The position numbers and the translations under genes were made by a program. Below, in pieces: positions 1 to 11,757 of a DNA stretch of 64,000 nt. The notes under the pieces are model-generated. The model ran no database searches and had not been told where the DNA came from. It saw only the letters and a list, made by a program, of their open reading frames with translations. Origin of the DNA: Notamacropus eugenii (taxonomy: Eukaryota; Chordata; Mammalia; Diprotodontia; Macropodidae). The stretch is from positions 63,552,238 to 63,616,237 of the forward strand of contig NC_092879.1 of assembly GCF_028372415.1 (NCBI RefSeq). The letters run 5' to 3'. Position 1 is the first letter of the stretch. Each line of letters opens with the position of its first letter.

Positions 1-1425
1 GCTTAACCCTCTTTTAGTCTCCACTGGCTCATATGGAAAATAGGCATGCTCCTCCTTTCCTCTACCTAACTCAGAGGGTTCCTATGAATATCAAATGAAG
101 TAGTGTATGTATAGGAGTTTGCAAAGGGTTTCCTAACTATGGAAACATACACAGAACTGGGCTAGGTCTTTTTAGATAGTGGAAATGATCAAGTTGGACT
201 ATACTTTTCGACTTTTTTTTTCCTACTGCAACAGACTGAAAAATATCCATAAGCTACCTGGTACCATAGGTTGTGTCTGCTGTTTATAAACAGCAAAAGA
301 GAAGAATTTCCAGCAGTGAGGACTTGGCAAGCCTGAGTCATCCTGCTATGGAACAAGGGAATCTGTGGCAAAGTACATTTGTTTCCTGGGGTTCTTCACA
401 TGAATTGGCCTTGCCAATATATCCTTGGTGATTTTCATTGATATGAAGCTTCTGAAAATTAACAACAGTCAACAACAGCAAAAACAATAGTCTGGGAACC
501 TATTATCCCACGTTTTAGAATTCTAATATCTGTTGCAATTTCTCTGCAGTTCCTCATCAAAATGAAATCTATGTGTGATGGCTGAAGTTTCATTCTTCCC
601 CCCAGAAAAGTACAATACTTACCTATATCAGGAATAAGTTTCTATCCAGACCCCAAAGACACAGGCCTTTTGAGCGATTCCACCCATCAAGCAGTTAATT
701 CCTCAGCCACTGACTAACGGCTTCTGCCAAAACAGCCAGACTGGTCCCTTTGTGTGGATACAGCCCTAATTTCATCTCGGTTTAAGAAAAATAGAAGATC
801 TGGCCATGATCCCAATTCGGCAATTGTTTCATCTGACAAGTAGACATTTTCTCTTAAGGCTCTTTAGCCATCTACTTCCCTGATCTTACACTAACACATT
901 ACTCTGCACACAGTAGGAACCCCATAAATGTAGCTGACTAACCACTTTAAAATAAAGGGAGTCTTCCACGCTGTGACTTAAGACAAGTTCTCACTTTCGG
1001 GCTCTTTGGCTGAGATGGAGATGTCCTCATAAGCCTCCCCTGAATAAAGTCTATTACAACCCACACTCTCTGGTTGCCCAGGGATCGCATTCAGCACTAA
1101 ATTTTGTAAGCTTCTCAACATTGAATTGGAGCATGTCAGAACTAGCAGAACCTCAGAGAGATCATTTAGTTCCTAGGTGTCTAACATGTAGTCCCCAGGC
1201 CAAATGTAGCTTTCCAGACCCCAAGAAGTGTAATGGATGAAGATCAGTTACCTAGTTAGCTCTCATCCACCTGTCCATCACTAACTTTGCTTAATGGACT
1301 GCTACTAACTGGAAGATCAACAGGGCCAATTTGTAATTGTGAATGTGACAGTTTCATGTGGTCTACATATATCTGGATGTCTGATCACGTGCCTATCATT
1401 GAAAAGCTTGGATGGCACTGATATG
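1..1425. other. Intergenic DNA, no gene seen
   Basis: No reading frame longer than about 60 codons looks coding and no RNA gene is recognisable. The stretch around 885-945 resembles a worn L2 3' end (a 'cacagtaggaaccccataaatg' type tail). The rest is AT-rich single-copy-looking DNA. Confidence 0.5.
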
Positions 1426-1429
1426 GTTT

Positions 1430-1625
1430 GATTCCCTCACAGATGAAGGGAGAGAGGCTAGTATATGACAAGTAACTTGCCCAAGGTCACACAGATGAGC
1501 AACAGAGCTTGCTTCTAGACCAGCATTCTTATATGCTGACAACACCATCAATGATGATGCTAGCTGGCATTTATGTAACACATTAACATGTGCAAATCAC
1601 TTTAAATATCTTATCTCATTGATCC
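1430..1625 (-). repeat. MIR/CORE-SINE remnant
   Basis: The plus strand carries the reverse complement of the classic SINE core ('cttgcccaaggtcacacag' near 1480). It is followed by a 'catttatgtaacacatt...cttatctcattgatcc' segment typical of the marsupial tRNA-derived SINE body. It is diverged and the borders are approximate. Confidence 0.65.
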
Positions 1626-1679
1626 TACTAGGACACTGATGGTGCAGCTCATATGTGAGGAGGAACAAAACCGTAGCCT

Positions 1680-2790
1680 AGGAGAAGAGCAAATGGCTGT
1701 AAATCGTGGAAGGCTGAAAGGGCACACATTTGTATCGCATGTAACATGGTGGCCTAGCTTAAATTAGAAAGTGGAATGGCACACGGAGGTAGGCAAATAT
1801 AATTCAGGCTGAAGCACCCACTTTTGTTGGAAACTGAGGCAAAAAAATATTACTCTTTGATCTAGATGACTGCTTTAGCACCCTAATCGTTACTTGCTTC
1901 TGTCTAGCCAGGTATAGTCCTAGCTTTTTTGAATCAACACCCAGCAGAAGTTCTACTGGGCTTCTAAATTCAAAGGTGCAGATAATTAACCGATTGACTA
2001 TCAATGTGGACTATGGGAATTATGTTTATTGGCATAAAGGGCATTAAGAGTATTGAATGGTCATTCTAGAATTCTTCCACTGAGACGCGGGTCACACAAT
2101 GTGCTCCTATATACAGGAATACCTATTCTGAAAAAAGAACAGAGCCTTAGAACTGCATTTTCAAACAGGTCCCATAAGTGGCACATAAACAATGAGTTTG
2201 CCCTATGCTGTTAGGCCTCAGCCTGTGTGAAAGGGCTTAATATGGGGAGGAATGAGCCCAGAGAGTGAGTGTGGTTTCATAGTTGGAGAAAAAATGTAAT
2301 TCCATATGTTGCGGTGAATCTTTCTCAGAGCTAATTGATGTTGAAAGTGACTTGATGTGTACATTCATTATATATACATATGATTTGAATAGACCATGGA
2401 AAGGCGATTTTAGAGTCTATGTGATTAAATAGAGCACTTTTACATTTATGATATGGACTAGGATTATATGAATGCTGAATTCATTGTATTTGGATAATGT
2501 AGCCATTTGCTACAAAAGGAAACTGTCATGGAATGCTGGTGAATTGGGACTGTATAGACAACTGGAATTTGGCCTTCAGAAATGTTTCTCAATAGTTTTT
2601 TTTTTTAATTTGGGAGGGAATGGGGAGAGGAGAGGGGCAGGTGAGGCAGAAGATGGAGAGGGAGAAGTGCAAACATTTTCCAAATAATTGTTTCAGTGTT
2701 CCACCTTTTTTTTTGCCCCTGACACCAGAGTAACCAATGAAAATTGTTTCCCTCCTCAAAAAGGGAAGTCAAACTAGTTATTACATATTA
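1680..2790. other. Intergenic DNA, no gene seen
   Basis: AT-rich DNA without a convincing frame. A purine-rich run lies at about 2610-2680 and short poly-T runs at about 2597 and 2707. Nothing else is recognised. Confidence 0.45.
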
Positions 2791-2792
2791 GG

Positions 2793-2862
2793 CACATGCA
2801 CACACACATGTGCACGCACACACATACACATACACAAACATACACACGCATACACACACACC
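2793..2862. repeat. Imperfect (CA)n microsatellite
   Basis: About 70 bases of CA dinucleotides interrupted by TA, TG and CG steps, followed by an A run and a C run. The small histidine/threonine-rich frame over it is a product of the repeat. Confidence 0.85.
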
Positions 2863-2869
2863 AAAAAAA

Positions 2870-4245
2870 AAACCCCACAGGTTGTTTTTCTTAAATCAAC
2901 ATTTTCCAATGTAGTTCAAACATATTGTGCACACAAGCACTGTTAACACTTAAAAAGAGATGACATTGAAACTTAAAGTACAATTCTGTACAGTTAAAAC
3001 AATCCTTCTAGACACTCCACATAACCTATTGTGTGTTGTATGAAGGCTAGGTCAACATGAGTATTGCAGAATGGAGAACTAAAACATTACTCTGATAATT
3101 AAGGTTGAATGCCTATATAACGGAGGAAACAGCATTTTGGGGGGACTTTACTTATGTGCATACTTGCAACAATTCTCCCCTTCATTTCACAAATATAGAT
3201 CTAGCCATGGAGTAGTTAGTTAATTCTGTTCTACACAGCCAATCTGAAATGGAAGGTGGGGCAGTTATCCAGGTAAAGCCAGCCAAATCAATTATGGTCT
3301 GACCACAGTGAATTTAATCCTCTCTGAAAATAGGACTGTCCTCCCTTCCCCACTCCCCATCCCAACTATATAACTAGACAATTGGAAAACCAAGAGCCAC
3401 TACATCAGCAATTGCTGCTTTAGGAAGGCCAGGAAGAGCAGGGAAAGCCTACAAGCCTGCGACTGAGCTGCTTGTGACTTAAAAAAAAATAAAGCAACAA
3501 CAACAAAATAAAATGCGACATGTTGTACCAACCTACCCAGACTGACTCTTTCTGATGTTTAAACTTGTGATAATTGCATGACCTTTTCCTTTACGGTGGT
3601 TGTGTAGATCAGATCCCACAGTAATGTATTTTTTTTCATTTATATTTTCTATCAGGTAATGTCCTGTACATAAATATATTCAGTTAACATCTATTGATTA
3701 ATACAGATGGTTTACATCCATTTTTAGTTTCAAATGACACTGATCAGCCAAGATACAATCAGTTGATCTTTTTTTTTTTCCTACATTACAACCACAGTGA
3801 ACTGATGTACAGGTTATCCGGATAATCTTTTCAGAACCAAATTGTATAGATAGTACATTGCCATTGCTGGTTAATTGGACTATAAAGAGTCAAGCTGATG
3901 GCTTGTTATAAACTCAGCTAAACTCTATGATAAAATGTCTGACTGTAATTTTTATGTCAAATAACAATATTTGCCAATCAGCTCCTAACCCCATCTGACA
4001 ATTCTCCAAGGGGGTCACTGGTTGGTGAGAATTCGAATGGAAAATATGGTTGAAAACAAAACATTTCTTAACATAGGTTTAAGTATAAAATTGAATAAAT
4101 ATAGTATCCTAAGCAACATATCTTTATCCTCAAACCTCATGGAAATAGCAATCTTTTTGATGATTGCTTGATTTCTTCTGATAACGAATGGAAAGATAAA
4201 TGTATTTAACAAACTCTAGCTTCAAAAATGAGTGTACCAAACAAT
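2870..4245. other. AT-rich flank beyond the SLITRK4 3' end, repeat-poor
   Basis: No SINE or LINE was recognised here, unlike the desert on the other side of the gene. The low repeat load suggests either constraint or a 3' UTR that extends further than annotated. No coding frame is supported. Confidence 0.4.
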
Positions 4246-4251
4246 TTTATT
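4246..4251 (-). terminator. Distal poly(A) signal (AATAAA)
   Basis: The last canonical minus-strand hexamer in the cluster. A TTTGTT motif lies about 35 bases downstream. It was taken as the outer limit of the annotated 3' UTR. Confidence 0.35.
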
Positions 4252-4439
4252 AATTTCTCATACAAAATGGCATTTAGTAAATTCTGTCTGATACCTTGAT
4301 GTTGCCAAAAGCAAACAGAGGTCATGAAACCATTTTCTTTTCAGTGACCTAATAGCATTAACTGTATTTTGTACTATAAACTAACCTAAAAATATTAATG
4401 ATCAAAGCAGGGTAAAAACAATACAATTTGTTTCTTTAC

Positions 4440-4445
4440 TTTATT
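4440..4445 (-). terminator. Alternative poly(A) signal (AATAAA)
   Basis: Canonical minus-strand hexamer followed within 30 bases by a TTGTATTGTTTTT-type U-rich stretch. Confidence 0.35.
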
Positions 4446-4773
4446 TCAAAATAGTGATTATAAATACATTCTTATTATATTTTCTCCCCCAGCTCTTTGG
4501 ATGCAACAACAATAACGACAAAAAAAAAAACCTCACTGTGCTCATTTCATACAATATCAATGTACAAATCATGCAAAAGATAAGATAGATTAATAATATC
4601 ACCACCATTAATTTCTAGATGTGATGTTATATCTGAAATATCTGTTAACATTAGTCATGAGGCCATGCCTTTTATAATGTATGCATCCTTATGGCTTTTA
4701 AAACAAGAGAAAAAAAGGAAACAAAGAAACAAATCTAATAAAATTGGCTTTAAATGATTTTCTGATTAAGATT

Positions 4774-4779
4774 TTTATT
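4774..4779 (-). terminator. Alternative poly(A) signal (AATAAA)
   Basis: Canonical minus-strand hexamer. The minus strand downstream contains a U/GU-rich run (TTTGTTTCTTTGTTT, around 4722-4740), which fits a working signal. Use cannot be told from sequence. Confidence 0.35.
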
Positions 4780-4914
4780 CTGTTTAATATTCAGCAAGAA
4801 AAGCTAAATTTTGACTACACATCAGTTTACACTGTACTTGAACCACTGTACTTAAATAGCTGCTTTCTGATGAAATTACACAAAGATGTACTTTTTCAAA
4901 GAAAACAATTAATC

Positions 4915-4920
4915 TTTATT
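4915..4920 (-). terminator. Candidate SLITRK4 poly(A) signal (AATAAA)
   Basis: A canonical AATAAA lies on the minus strand. Below it, the reverse strand of 4879-4887 reads TTTGTGT-like, the GU-rich element expected about 30-40 bases downstream of the hexamer. This spacing makes it the best-supported end signal, giving a 3' UTR of about 3.1 kb. Confidence 0.5.
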
Positions 4921-6077
4921 AATTTTCATAAAAAAATAATTTAAGACTTACTTGAGAATACATGGACACAATATATTTTCATAATCCTTCCACTAGTGCT
5001 TATAGCGGCTCATTTCCCTTGCAACAGTTCTAAAAGAATCCATTCAAATGTGCACAGAACCAAGAATGCCATGATTTGTCCAGCCACTCTGACAAGCTGT
5101 GGTTCTTGGGTTTTCTCCATTTGAATGCAAGTTCTACTAGAAATGTTGAACCAAAACATATGCACTACCTCTCCAAGGATTAAACTAACACCAAGATTTG
5201 TATTTATATCGACAAAATATGGAGATATAGTATCTTGACAGCTTTTGCACTCAACCCAAAACTTACACCTAAGTACAATACTGTAAAATTTTCAAAAAGA
5301 ACTGTGGACGGACCTGTGCAAAATAGTATACACTATATAATGTAGGCACAATGAATTTGGTTAAGGATAGCATCTCAGCTTTAACTACTAGTCTTCTAAC
5401 CACCACTCAGTTACAGTCAGTACTTTCAAATAACCATGCTTCTGGAATTTCCTTTTTTTTAATTGAACATTTTTGTTTTTGTTTTTGAATCTCTGTCAAG
5501 AGACCAAGATACAGACAATATGCTAGCTAGTTACAGAGAGTCTTCAGACTGTGGCAGGTAGTCTTCTCACTGCCGATCTTCTGGCAACCTTTTAGCTTGC
5601 CCACACTGGATAAAAGGTATCATCACAATGGCCTAGCACCCCCAAATGGCCGATGAAACTAAACTATTAGTGTTCATCATTGAAGCATCCACTTCAGATT
5701 TCACAATCCATACTTCATTGATCATAGGATCAACTGAAACACTTCCACTTTCGAGGTTTTGTTCATTTTTGTCCTGTAAGATCTCTATGCATTTAGGAAG
5801 CCTTGACTCCATGGATGCATAAGTGTTTGATAATGACATCGTAAAATTTCAGATGGCATTTGGTTGGACACCGTCTGTCACACATGTAACTTAATGCCAA
5901 TTTTCAAACTTGGAATTCAATAGCTGTTTCAGGCTTTTTGTAAATGTGTACAAATTTCTCACACAAACTTTGTGTCAAGGAAACCACACACCTTAAAGTT
6001 CTAAGAGCACCACCAGCAAGGAGATGTGAAAACTGAGGAGAGAATTCTTTTCACTCTCCTTCAAAATATTTTTAAAA

Positions 6078-6130
6078 CCAATTATATATATGCATATATG
6101 TATATACATATATATACATAAATATATTTT
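6078..6130 (-). repeat. AT-alternating tract in the 3' UTR with Pumilio-like motifs
   Basis: The tract mixes TATA, TGTA and CATA steps. On the transcript (minus) strand it contains TGTATATA at least twice, which matches the PUF/Pumilio consensus UGUANAUA. Whether the motifs are functional or by-products of the simple repeat cannot be decided here. Confidence 0.4.
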
Positions 6131-8003
6131 AAATCTAGGTTGTATGCCAAACATCCTCCTAGAGCAAATGCAGAAGGCCCTGGAAATGAAGAGTTTATCA
6201 CCAAGATTGTTGTTAGAACTTCTGCCACAGTGTCATCTCAGAAGTACCGCTTGAAAAGCATGAAGAAAATCTGTTTACTTTCCTTGTCACTGGATTGATC
6301 AATGTATTGATTACAGAAGGTGGCAGAGGGCAACATTATGGAGGCAGGTCAAAGCAGAATGGCTTTCCCATTGGTACTTTGCCAAGAGGGAGAGAGTCTC
6401 TGTATCTTGCAAACACCTTCGATGAATGGGTGTTTGAGTATCTTGATCCGTTTGACTCCCATCTTATCTGCCAAAACAACCACAATGGTGTCATTTGGGG
6501 AGTCATGGGACTATAAAATACTGTGAACTGAACTGAGACCAATAAATGCATTTTACAATGTGGCCTCTACCAGCCAAGATTACCATGTTTACTGTTCCAC
6601 TTGATTATCTGGCATTAGTCAGAGATTGAAGGAACAGTATACTGGTGCATGTTAAGATGAAGCTATTTACCTTACTCTTTACTTTTTTTTTTTTTTTTTG
6701 TAAATACTTGTAGTGAAAACTATTTAGATTAAGTTGTAGAACCCTGAAAAGCAAGACAACTGATGGCAAATACCAACTGTCTGAGAGACATGATACTATA
6801 AAACTAATGAATCTATTTGAAAATGCACAATTGGTAACAAATCTGAAGATATTATGCTAATTTCACAAGAGTAGCACAGAACACCTTTTTTTTTTTGTTT
6901 GTTTGTTTTAAATTGTACCTGATCACATTATCCAAAATAGTTCTATACACTTCATCTCTTGCTTTCAGGTTGGTATATTTTCTCTGTTTTAATTTCTATT
7001 GAATGATAGATGCACTGTGATCAGGAAAACAAGTCAGGCATATTAAATACATATTAAGGAGTACATATTTGCTATTTAGTGTACAAGGTATTTCATAAAT
7101 ATGAATTATATTACAAAAATATTTTTCTGGTGCGCTCACATGGTAAGCATTTGGCTAATTTTGGCCAACCTTAGAGGATTGTAGCTATTTCACATAACTG
7201 AGGACAAACTCTAGTCATAGTTTGAATTTTGAGTTGTATTTAATTCTGCATTAACATCAATAATTTCTTCAGGTCACCACAAATGCTGTATAAATCACAT
7301 TGATTTTTTTTCTCTTTTAAATTTTATGTATAGACAGGTATGTTTAAAGTGTTCAAATTTATTTTCATCGGTATGTAATAATGCATGGTATATTTTAAAC
7401 AAATGTTTGCACAATTTAACATCAGTAACTCCAGTGGTTTCAAGATGCAGGCCATAAAGGTTACCAATTTACAGATACTACCGAATGTTCTCTCTTTGCA
7501 TGCTTTTAAAAAAACTTTTCAGAGAATCTTTAAACAGAGTTGTTACAATGCCACAAATCAAAGGATTACTCCAGTTCCACCACCAACTTAATCCACGTGC
7601 AAGATGAAGGACCCAGCTGAGGTACAAACACAGCTACCAGTTTGCTTGTGTTTGCTTTAACAAATCACAAGGAGGCCACGGTTTTGCAATGGGGGAGGGG
7701 GTACAAAACCGATTTGCCCCTTGTGGTTAAATTCAGCGTAATATGTATATAAAGCATCCCTTTGGCAATAGAGTTTGCAGTATCCCCACAGGATTCCACA
7801 GTCTAAGTTTTATGGAGTGAAATCCATTAAAGGTCAAAATCTTTCTCTATTTGACAACTCATATGTGACTACAGTTAATCTGACACCCTTGGAAACACCT
7901 GCCTCTATGCCTATTGATAATATAGAATTTGGAAGTTAGAAGTCAACAAAAGGCACTTTCATCATTAAATAAATGTCCTCTGTAGGAAATAAGACTGCAT
8001 GAC

Positions 8004-10520
8004 CTATATTTTGTTCAAAGCTGTTTGCTCTTCAAGGACTTGTAGGTAGTCGGGAGAACTCTGAAGTTTTGCTTTTAGTTCAAAATATTCACTCTTTCTC
8101 TGCTCTACAACAATTTTACTATGATTACCTCCTATTAGTGATTTCTTATTTTTCTTGTCTTGTTGCTTTTCTGGATAGCGGATCTCAAAGCCACTGACCC
8201 CGATGCTGTTGTACTCCTTTTTGCTTTCCAGAAAATTCTGAATGAATACATTTGAATCTCGGCCAGGGAATAATTCATCCAACTCATCAATTGTGCTCAG
8301 TCTTTTCCTGGTATCTACATGGACAAGATCTTTGTCTTTTTCGGGCGTGTTTCTCAGGATGACTTTCTGTCCTGGTGGCTCAGAAAACATGAAGCCTGCT
8401 TCAGACTCTTTCAAGCCACACGTGTGGCTCTTGCTCATCTGCTCAATGGTCTGCGGGATGAAGGCTTCCGCTGCGAGCCCATCCTTCTTGTTGGTCTTGT
8501 GCTCATGCTTCCTCAGCTGCAGCTGCATGGAGCTGCATTCTGGGTTTCCGAGACCTTCGTGCTTCACGATCGGCTTCTTGTTGCGCCGGAGCACAAAGAC
8601 TAGGAGGCAGAAAGCAACAAACACAGTTAAGATCAAGACCACCAGAATGCTTAAGATTAAAATGGACAGAGGGACTGGGCCTCCAGGAGGACTTCGGATG
8701 GGTCCCATTGGGGTCGTGAGGGTAATGGCAGGTATGGGGCTAGTGAAGGGAGAAGAAGGCCTGTTGAGCAGCTTCGGACACAGGATTTCGTTTTTGAGGG
8801 ACTTCAGCTCAATGCTGGCAAACTGTACAGGTGTTTCACATTTCAGTTCTTTCATCACAATATCATCTTTTAGTTTCTCCAGCCAGAGCTTTAGGGCTAC
8901 CAAGTCACAAGTGCAGTCCCATGGGTTGCCCTCAAGGTCTATCTGTGTGAGGGACTCGAGCTGATCAAGCACCCCACTCACAGGCAGGTACATGAATTTG
9001 TTGTTCCTCAGGTTCAGTCGAGCGAGAGGAGCACCTGCAAAGATGTAAACTGGCAGGCTCTTTAAGAGGTTATTGTTCAAATACAACAACTGCAGATTGG
9101 GCATAGAGTCAAAGGTGCCGGCTAAGATTTCTATGATCCAGTTGTATTCAAGATAGAGATACTGCAGGTTGTACAGACCTGCAAACATTTCAGGGTACAG
9201 CCGTTCTAGCTGATTGCCATTGAGATAGAGCCTACGGAGATTGGTGAGATTCCGGAACACCTCTCCCTTGATCGCCGTAATCTGATTGCTGCCTAAGTGG
9301 AGTAGATCCAGACCTTCAAATTCAGTGAAATCTGAGGTGTCCACATCTTTAATCTGATTGCCATTGACATGCAGCTTCTTGGCATTTAAGGGTTTGGGCA
9401 TCAACTCGGCCATCGATTGTATATTTTTTTCTTGGCAATTGACACTTAAGCCTAAGTCAGAAGGGTGAGTTTTGCAAAAACAAGGGACTGGGCAAGGTGT
9501 CAGTGGTGGTACCCTAGTCTGATAAGACACAATTTGACTCAGGTTGCGATTCGAGAGTGCTTTGCCTGCAACAATGCTAGAGATCTTTGAAGGATTGGTT
9601 GTTTTGGGGGGCTTTGTCACTAATCTTTGTAATGAGGTTTGGGTTGTATGGCCATTGGGTGTGGTATAGTCATTTTCCAGCTGAGAGGGTGGTAGGATCC
9701 GCACATCAAAATCACTCCCAGTTCCCATGGAACATAATTCTTGTTTATTGGTTTCCTTCAGAAGCCTCCCATACAAGTCACTGGGTGTTTCACAGATAGC
9801 TTCTCCTATGTAAATGTTATATGGCATGTTCTCCAGCCATGCTTTCAAAGGCAGCAAATCACAACTGCAATTCCAAGGGTTATCTTCAAGCTGTAATTCA
9901 ACGACACGGCCAATGTGTTCCAGCACACCAATGTAGGGCAACTTCTGTATTCGATTCCCACGGATATCCAGATGGGTCAAAGATGCGAATCGGAAAATAT
10001 TATCGGGAAGGAACGAAATCAGATTGTCGTTCAGAATGAGCACTTTCAGTTTATGGAGTTTATTGAAGGCTCCCCGTTCAATATACTTGATTAAATTGTA
10101 GTCGGCCTGGAGATACTCCAAGTTCTCTATGCCAAGGAAAGTGTCAGCTCGGAGAACCTTTAATTCATTGTTATTCAAGTGCAACTGTTTTAATGCACTG
10201 AGCCCCAGGAAGGCTCCTCCCTCAATGTTCTGCAATTTATTATTCCCCAGCTGCAGGGATACTGCATGTGAAAAATTTAGAAATGTATTGGGATAGAGGA
10301 CAATTAACAAATTATTTTGAAAATTGAGGTGGTAAAAATTTGACCAGGGTGGTTTCAATTGATTTGGTCTGAAGACAGAAACCTTTTCACAGTTGACATA
10401 GAGCACGTTTTCCACCGACACACAGGAGCACACATTGCAAATTTCCACCGAGGGCTCAGACTCTGCATTTGTCGAAGCAGAAATGGGGGTAGATAAAACC
10501 AGAAAGAGCCAAAGTAACAT
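8004..10520 (-). CDS. SLITRK4: SLIT and NTRK-like protein 4 (synaptic adhesion receptor)
   Basis: Single-pass type I membrane protein of neurons. SLITRK proteins organise synapses by binding presynaptic LAR-type receptor phosphatases and affect neurite growth (family knowledge). The 838 residues compare with 837 in human SLITRK4 as I recall it, and match it closely throughout. Visible parts: signal peptide about 1-18; first cysteine-capped leucine-rich block (N-cap C28, C31, C33, C44; C-cap NPWNCSC with C218, C220, C243, C263); linker 264-342; second block (N-cap C343, C347, C349, C362; C-cap NPWDCTC with C536, C538, C561, C581); transmembrane helix about 617-644 then RRNKK; cytoplasmic tail ending [18 protein letters not shown]. 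The tail's PDYLQVLE resembles the PLC-gamma docking tyrosine of Trk receptors. Start: the ATG at 10518-10520 has A at -3, gives the expected MLLWLFL signal peptide, and is the first in-frame ATG. The frame stays open 28 codons further, but only to a TTG and across a splice acceptor. No frameshift or stop. One coding exon, as in other mammals. Confidence 0.97.
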   Translation of the reverse strand: MLLWLFLVLSTPISASTNAESEPSVEICNVCSCVSVENVLYVNCEKVSVFRPNQLKPPWSNFYHLNFQNNLLIVLYPNTFLNFSHAVSLQLGNNKLQNIEGGAFLGLSALKQLHLNNNELKVLRADTFLGIENLEYLQADYNLIKYIERGAFNKLHKLKVLILNDNLISFLPDNIFRFASLTHLDIRGNRIQKLPYIGVLEHIGRVVELQLEDNPWNCSCDLLPLKAWLENMPYNIYIGEAICETPSDLYGRLLKETNKQELCSMGTGSDFDVRILPPSQLENDYTTPNGHTTQTSLQRLVTKPPKTTNPSKISSIVAGKALSNRNLSQIVSYQTRVPPLTPCPVPCFCKTHPSDLGLSVNCQEKNIQSMAELMPKPLNAKKLHVNGNQIKDVDTSDFTEFEGLDLLHLGSNQITAIKGEVFRNLTNLRRLYLNGNQLERLYPEMFAGLYNLQYLYLEYNWIIEILAGTFDSMPNLQLLYLNNNLLKSLPVYIFAGAPLARLNLRNNKFMYLPVSGVLDQLESLTQIDLEGNPWDCTCDLVALKLWLEKLKDDIVMKELKCETPVQFASIELKSLKNEILCPKLLNRPSSPFTSPIPAITLTTPMGPIRSPPGGPVPLSILILSILVVLILTVFVAFCLLVFVLRRNKKPIVKHEGLGNPECSSMQLQLRKHEHKTNKKDGLAAEAFIPQTIEQMSKSHTCGLKESEAGFMFSEPPGQKVILRNTPEKDKDLVHVDTRKRLSTIDELDELFPGRDSNVFIQNFLESKKEYNSIGVSGFEIRYPEKQQDKKNKKSLIGGNHSKIVVEQRKSEYFELKAKLQSSPDYLQVLEEQTALNKI

Positions 10521-10530
10521 CTTCTTGCAT
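10456..10530 (-). CDS. Upstream overlapping ORF (24 codons)
   Basis: An ATG at 10528-10530 lies 10 bases before the SLITRK4 start in another frame. It reads 24 codons to a TGA at 10456-10458, inside the signal-peptide region. Its own context is weak (T at -3). If used it would lower translation of the main frame and force leaky scanning. A role is inference. The peptide ([10 protein letters not shown]...) has no recognised feature. Confidence 0.35.
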   Translation of the reverse strand: MQEDVTLALSGFIYPHFCFDKCRV

Positions 10531-10570
10531 TCAGCAAACAACTTTATGCTTCTGAATAAAGATAAAGAAT
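10521..10570 (-). other. 5' UTR part of the SLITRK4 coding exon
   Basis: Fifty bases between the predicted splice acceptor and the start codon. They contain the upstream ATG at 10528-10530 and no in-frame ATG. Confidence 0.65.
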
Positions 10571-10605
10571 CTAAAAACAAAAAGAAAGAAAATATTTTTT
10601 TCAAT
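10571..10605 (-). other. Splice acceptor of the SLITRK4 coding exon
   Basis: On the minus strand a long pyrimidine tract (TTTTCTTTCTTTTTGTTTTTAG) ends in AG at 10571-10572, then exon sequence ATTCTTTATC. A plausible branch site (AATGAC) lies about 15 bases above the tract. This matches the known structure of a noncoding first exon joined to one coding exon. It shows that the open frame upstream of the ATG, including the phenylalanine-rich start, is intronic. Confidence 0.75.
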
Positions 10606-10664
10606 GGTCATTGTTTTGAAAATTCATCTGAGTAGAAACTAAACCCTAATGAATTATTAGGCAA

Positions 10665-10800
10665 TGTGTGTGTGTGTGTGTGTGTAGAGACATATATGTG
10701 TAGCTATCTTTATATATGTACATATATGTCTACATATAGATATGTATATGTCTGCATATACAGACATATACATATATAAAATATATATTTAAACCACAGA
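10665..10800. repeat. (TG)n followed by an AT/TG-rich low-complexity tract
   Basis: A pure TG run at 10665-10685 is followed by mixed TATA/CATA/TGTC steps to about 10790. It lies in the intron just beyond the splice acceptor. Confidence 0.8.
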
Positions 10801-11269
10801 AATTCAATTTATACTAAAACCTGACACTGATCCCACCCAGAAAACCCAATCCAAACACTGCATCTCTTTGACTTTGGTTCTAATGCTTTGTATGGAATGT
10901 ACATAATGCTGTAGGGCAAAAACAGAAAATACAAGGAAAGATTTCTAATTATGGCAAAAGCCAGGCCATTCTGCAAATATTTCTTTTACCCAGCTTGTGC
11001 CAAAGCCTTCCTTAGCACTGACCCCAGTAAAAGTCACTAGTCTTTGAGTGCTCAAGTCCAGAACCAGTACCACAAAGGAGTTCCAATGTGTGAATTTCAA
11101 TTCTCTAGGTGTTAGCATGATTAGAAAGGGAGATCAGAAGGCAGAATAGTGTAAGGCTTGACTGAGGGACAAAATAAAAAGGCTAGATTAGTGTGGAGCT
11201 CAGGGAATTGAGAGATAGAAGTGGCAAGGGGCACAGGGCAAAAACACAAGCAGCAGCAACAGCAATGCC

Positions 11270-11480
11270 TTTCTATTTGTACAGCAGTTTAAAGTATGCA
11301 AATTGCTTTCATAGTCACCATCTATTCCGAGCCTCGCAGTATCCCCCTAACGTAGATGGGGTAGGCAGCATTGTTGCCCTTTCTACAGCCAGGGAAACTA
11401 AATTTTAGAGAGAAAAATTGAGTTACCCAAGGTCACGTAGCTTCTCCCTCCAAGGCCCCTGGTCTTTCAACCACACCAAT
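11270..11480 (-). repeat. Old MIR/CORE-SINE remnant
   Basis: Reverse-strand SINE body is recognisable from 'acagcagtttaaagtatgca' and 'gttacccaaggtcacgtagc', but highly diverged. Borders are approximate. Confidence 0.5.
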
Positions 11481-11581
11481 GTGGTTTGCCTTAAGTCTAC
11501 AGTTAGGCTGAATTGTACTGAATTCACACTCTCGTGCTTTTCAATGTAAGAGAAGGCAGGTATTGATACAGCAAGGGGAAA

Positions 11582-11654
11582 AATAACCTGGGGGGGGGGG
11601 TGGTAAAAGGGGAAGGATTTGTTATCTGGAAGATGTCTCTAGCCACAAACAGTC

Positions 11655-11748
<94 letters not shown>

Positions 11749-11757
11749 GCACACACT
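11582..11757. repeat. G run, then long (TC)n-(CA)n compound microsatellite
   Basis: A run of about 10 G at 11591-11600 precedes about 76 bases of pure TC (11659-11734) and then CA to 11757. The serine/leucine-rich frame across it comes from the repeat. Confidence 0.9.

Larger units (their letters stand above)
4246..8003 (-). other. Probable 3' UTR of SLITRK4
   Basis: This AT-rich, repeat-poor stretch follows the SLITRK4 stop codon directly with no splice-like break and no coding frame. SLITRK4 transcripts have a long 3' UTR in the same exon as the coding region (family knowledge). The far end is uncertain: four AATAAA hexamers on the minus strand lie between 4246 and 4920. A single AATAAA at 7358-7363 could give a short isoform, but I see no GU-rich element below it. 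Poly-T runs at about 6682-6699 and 6884-6893 are A-tracts in the transcript. Confidence 0.6.

Noticed and set aside
8242..8964. 240-codon open frame on the plus strand
   Set aside because: It lies wholly antisense within the SLITRK4 coding region and mirrors the conserved codons of that gene. There is no independent family resemblance.
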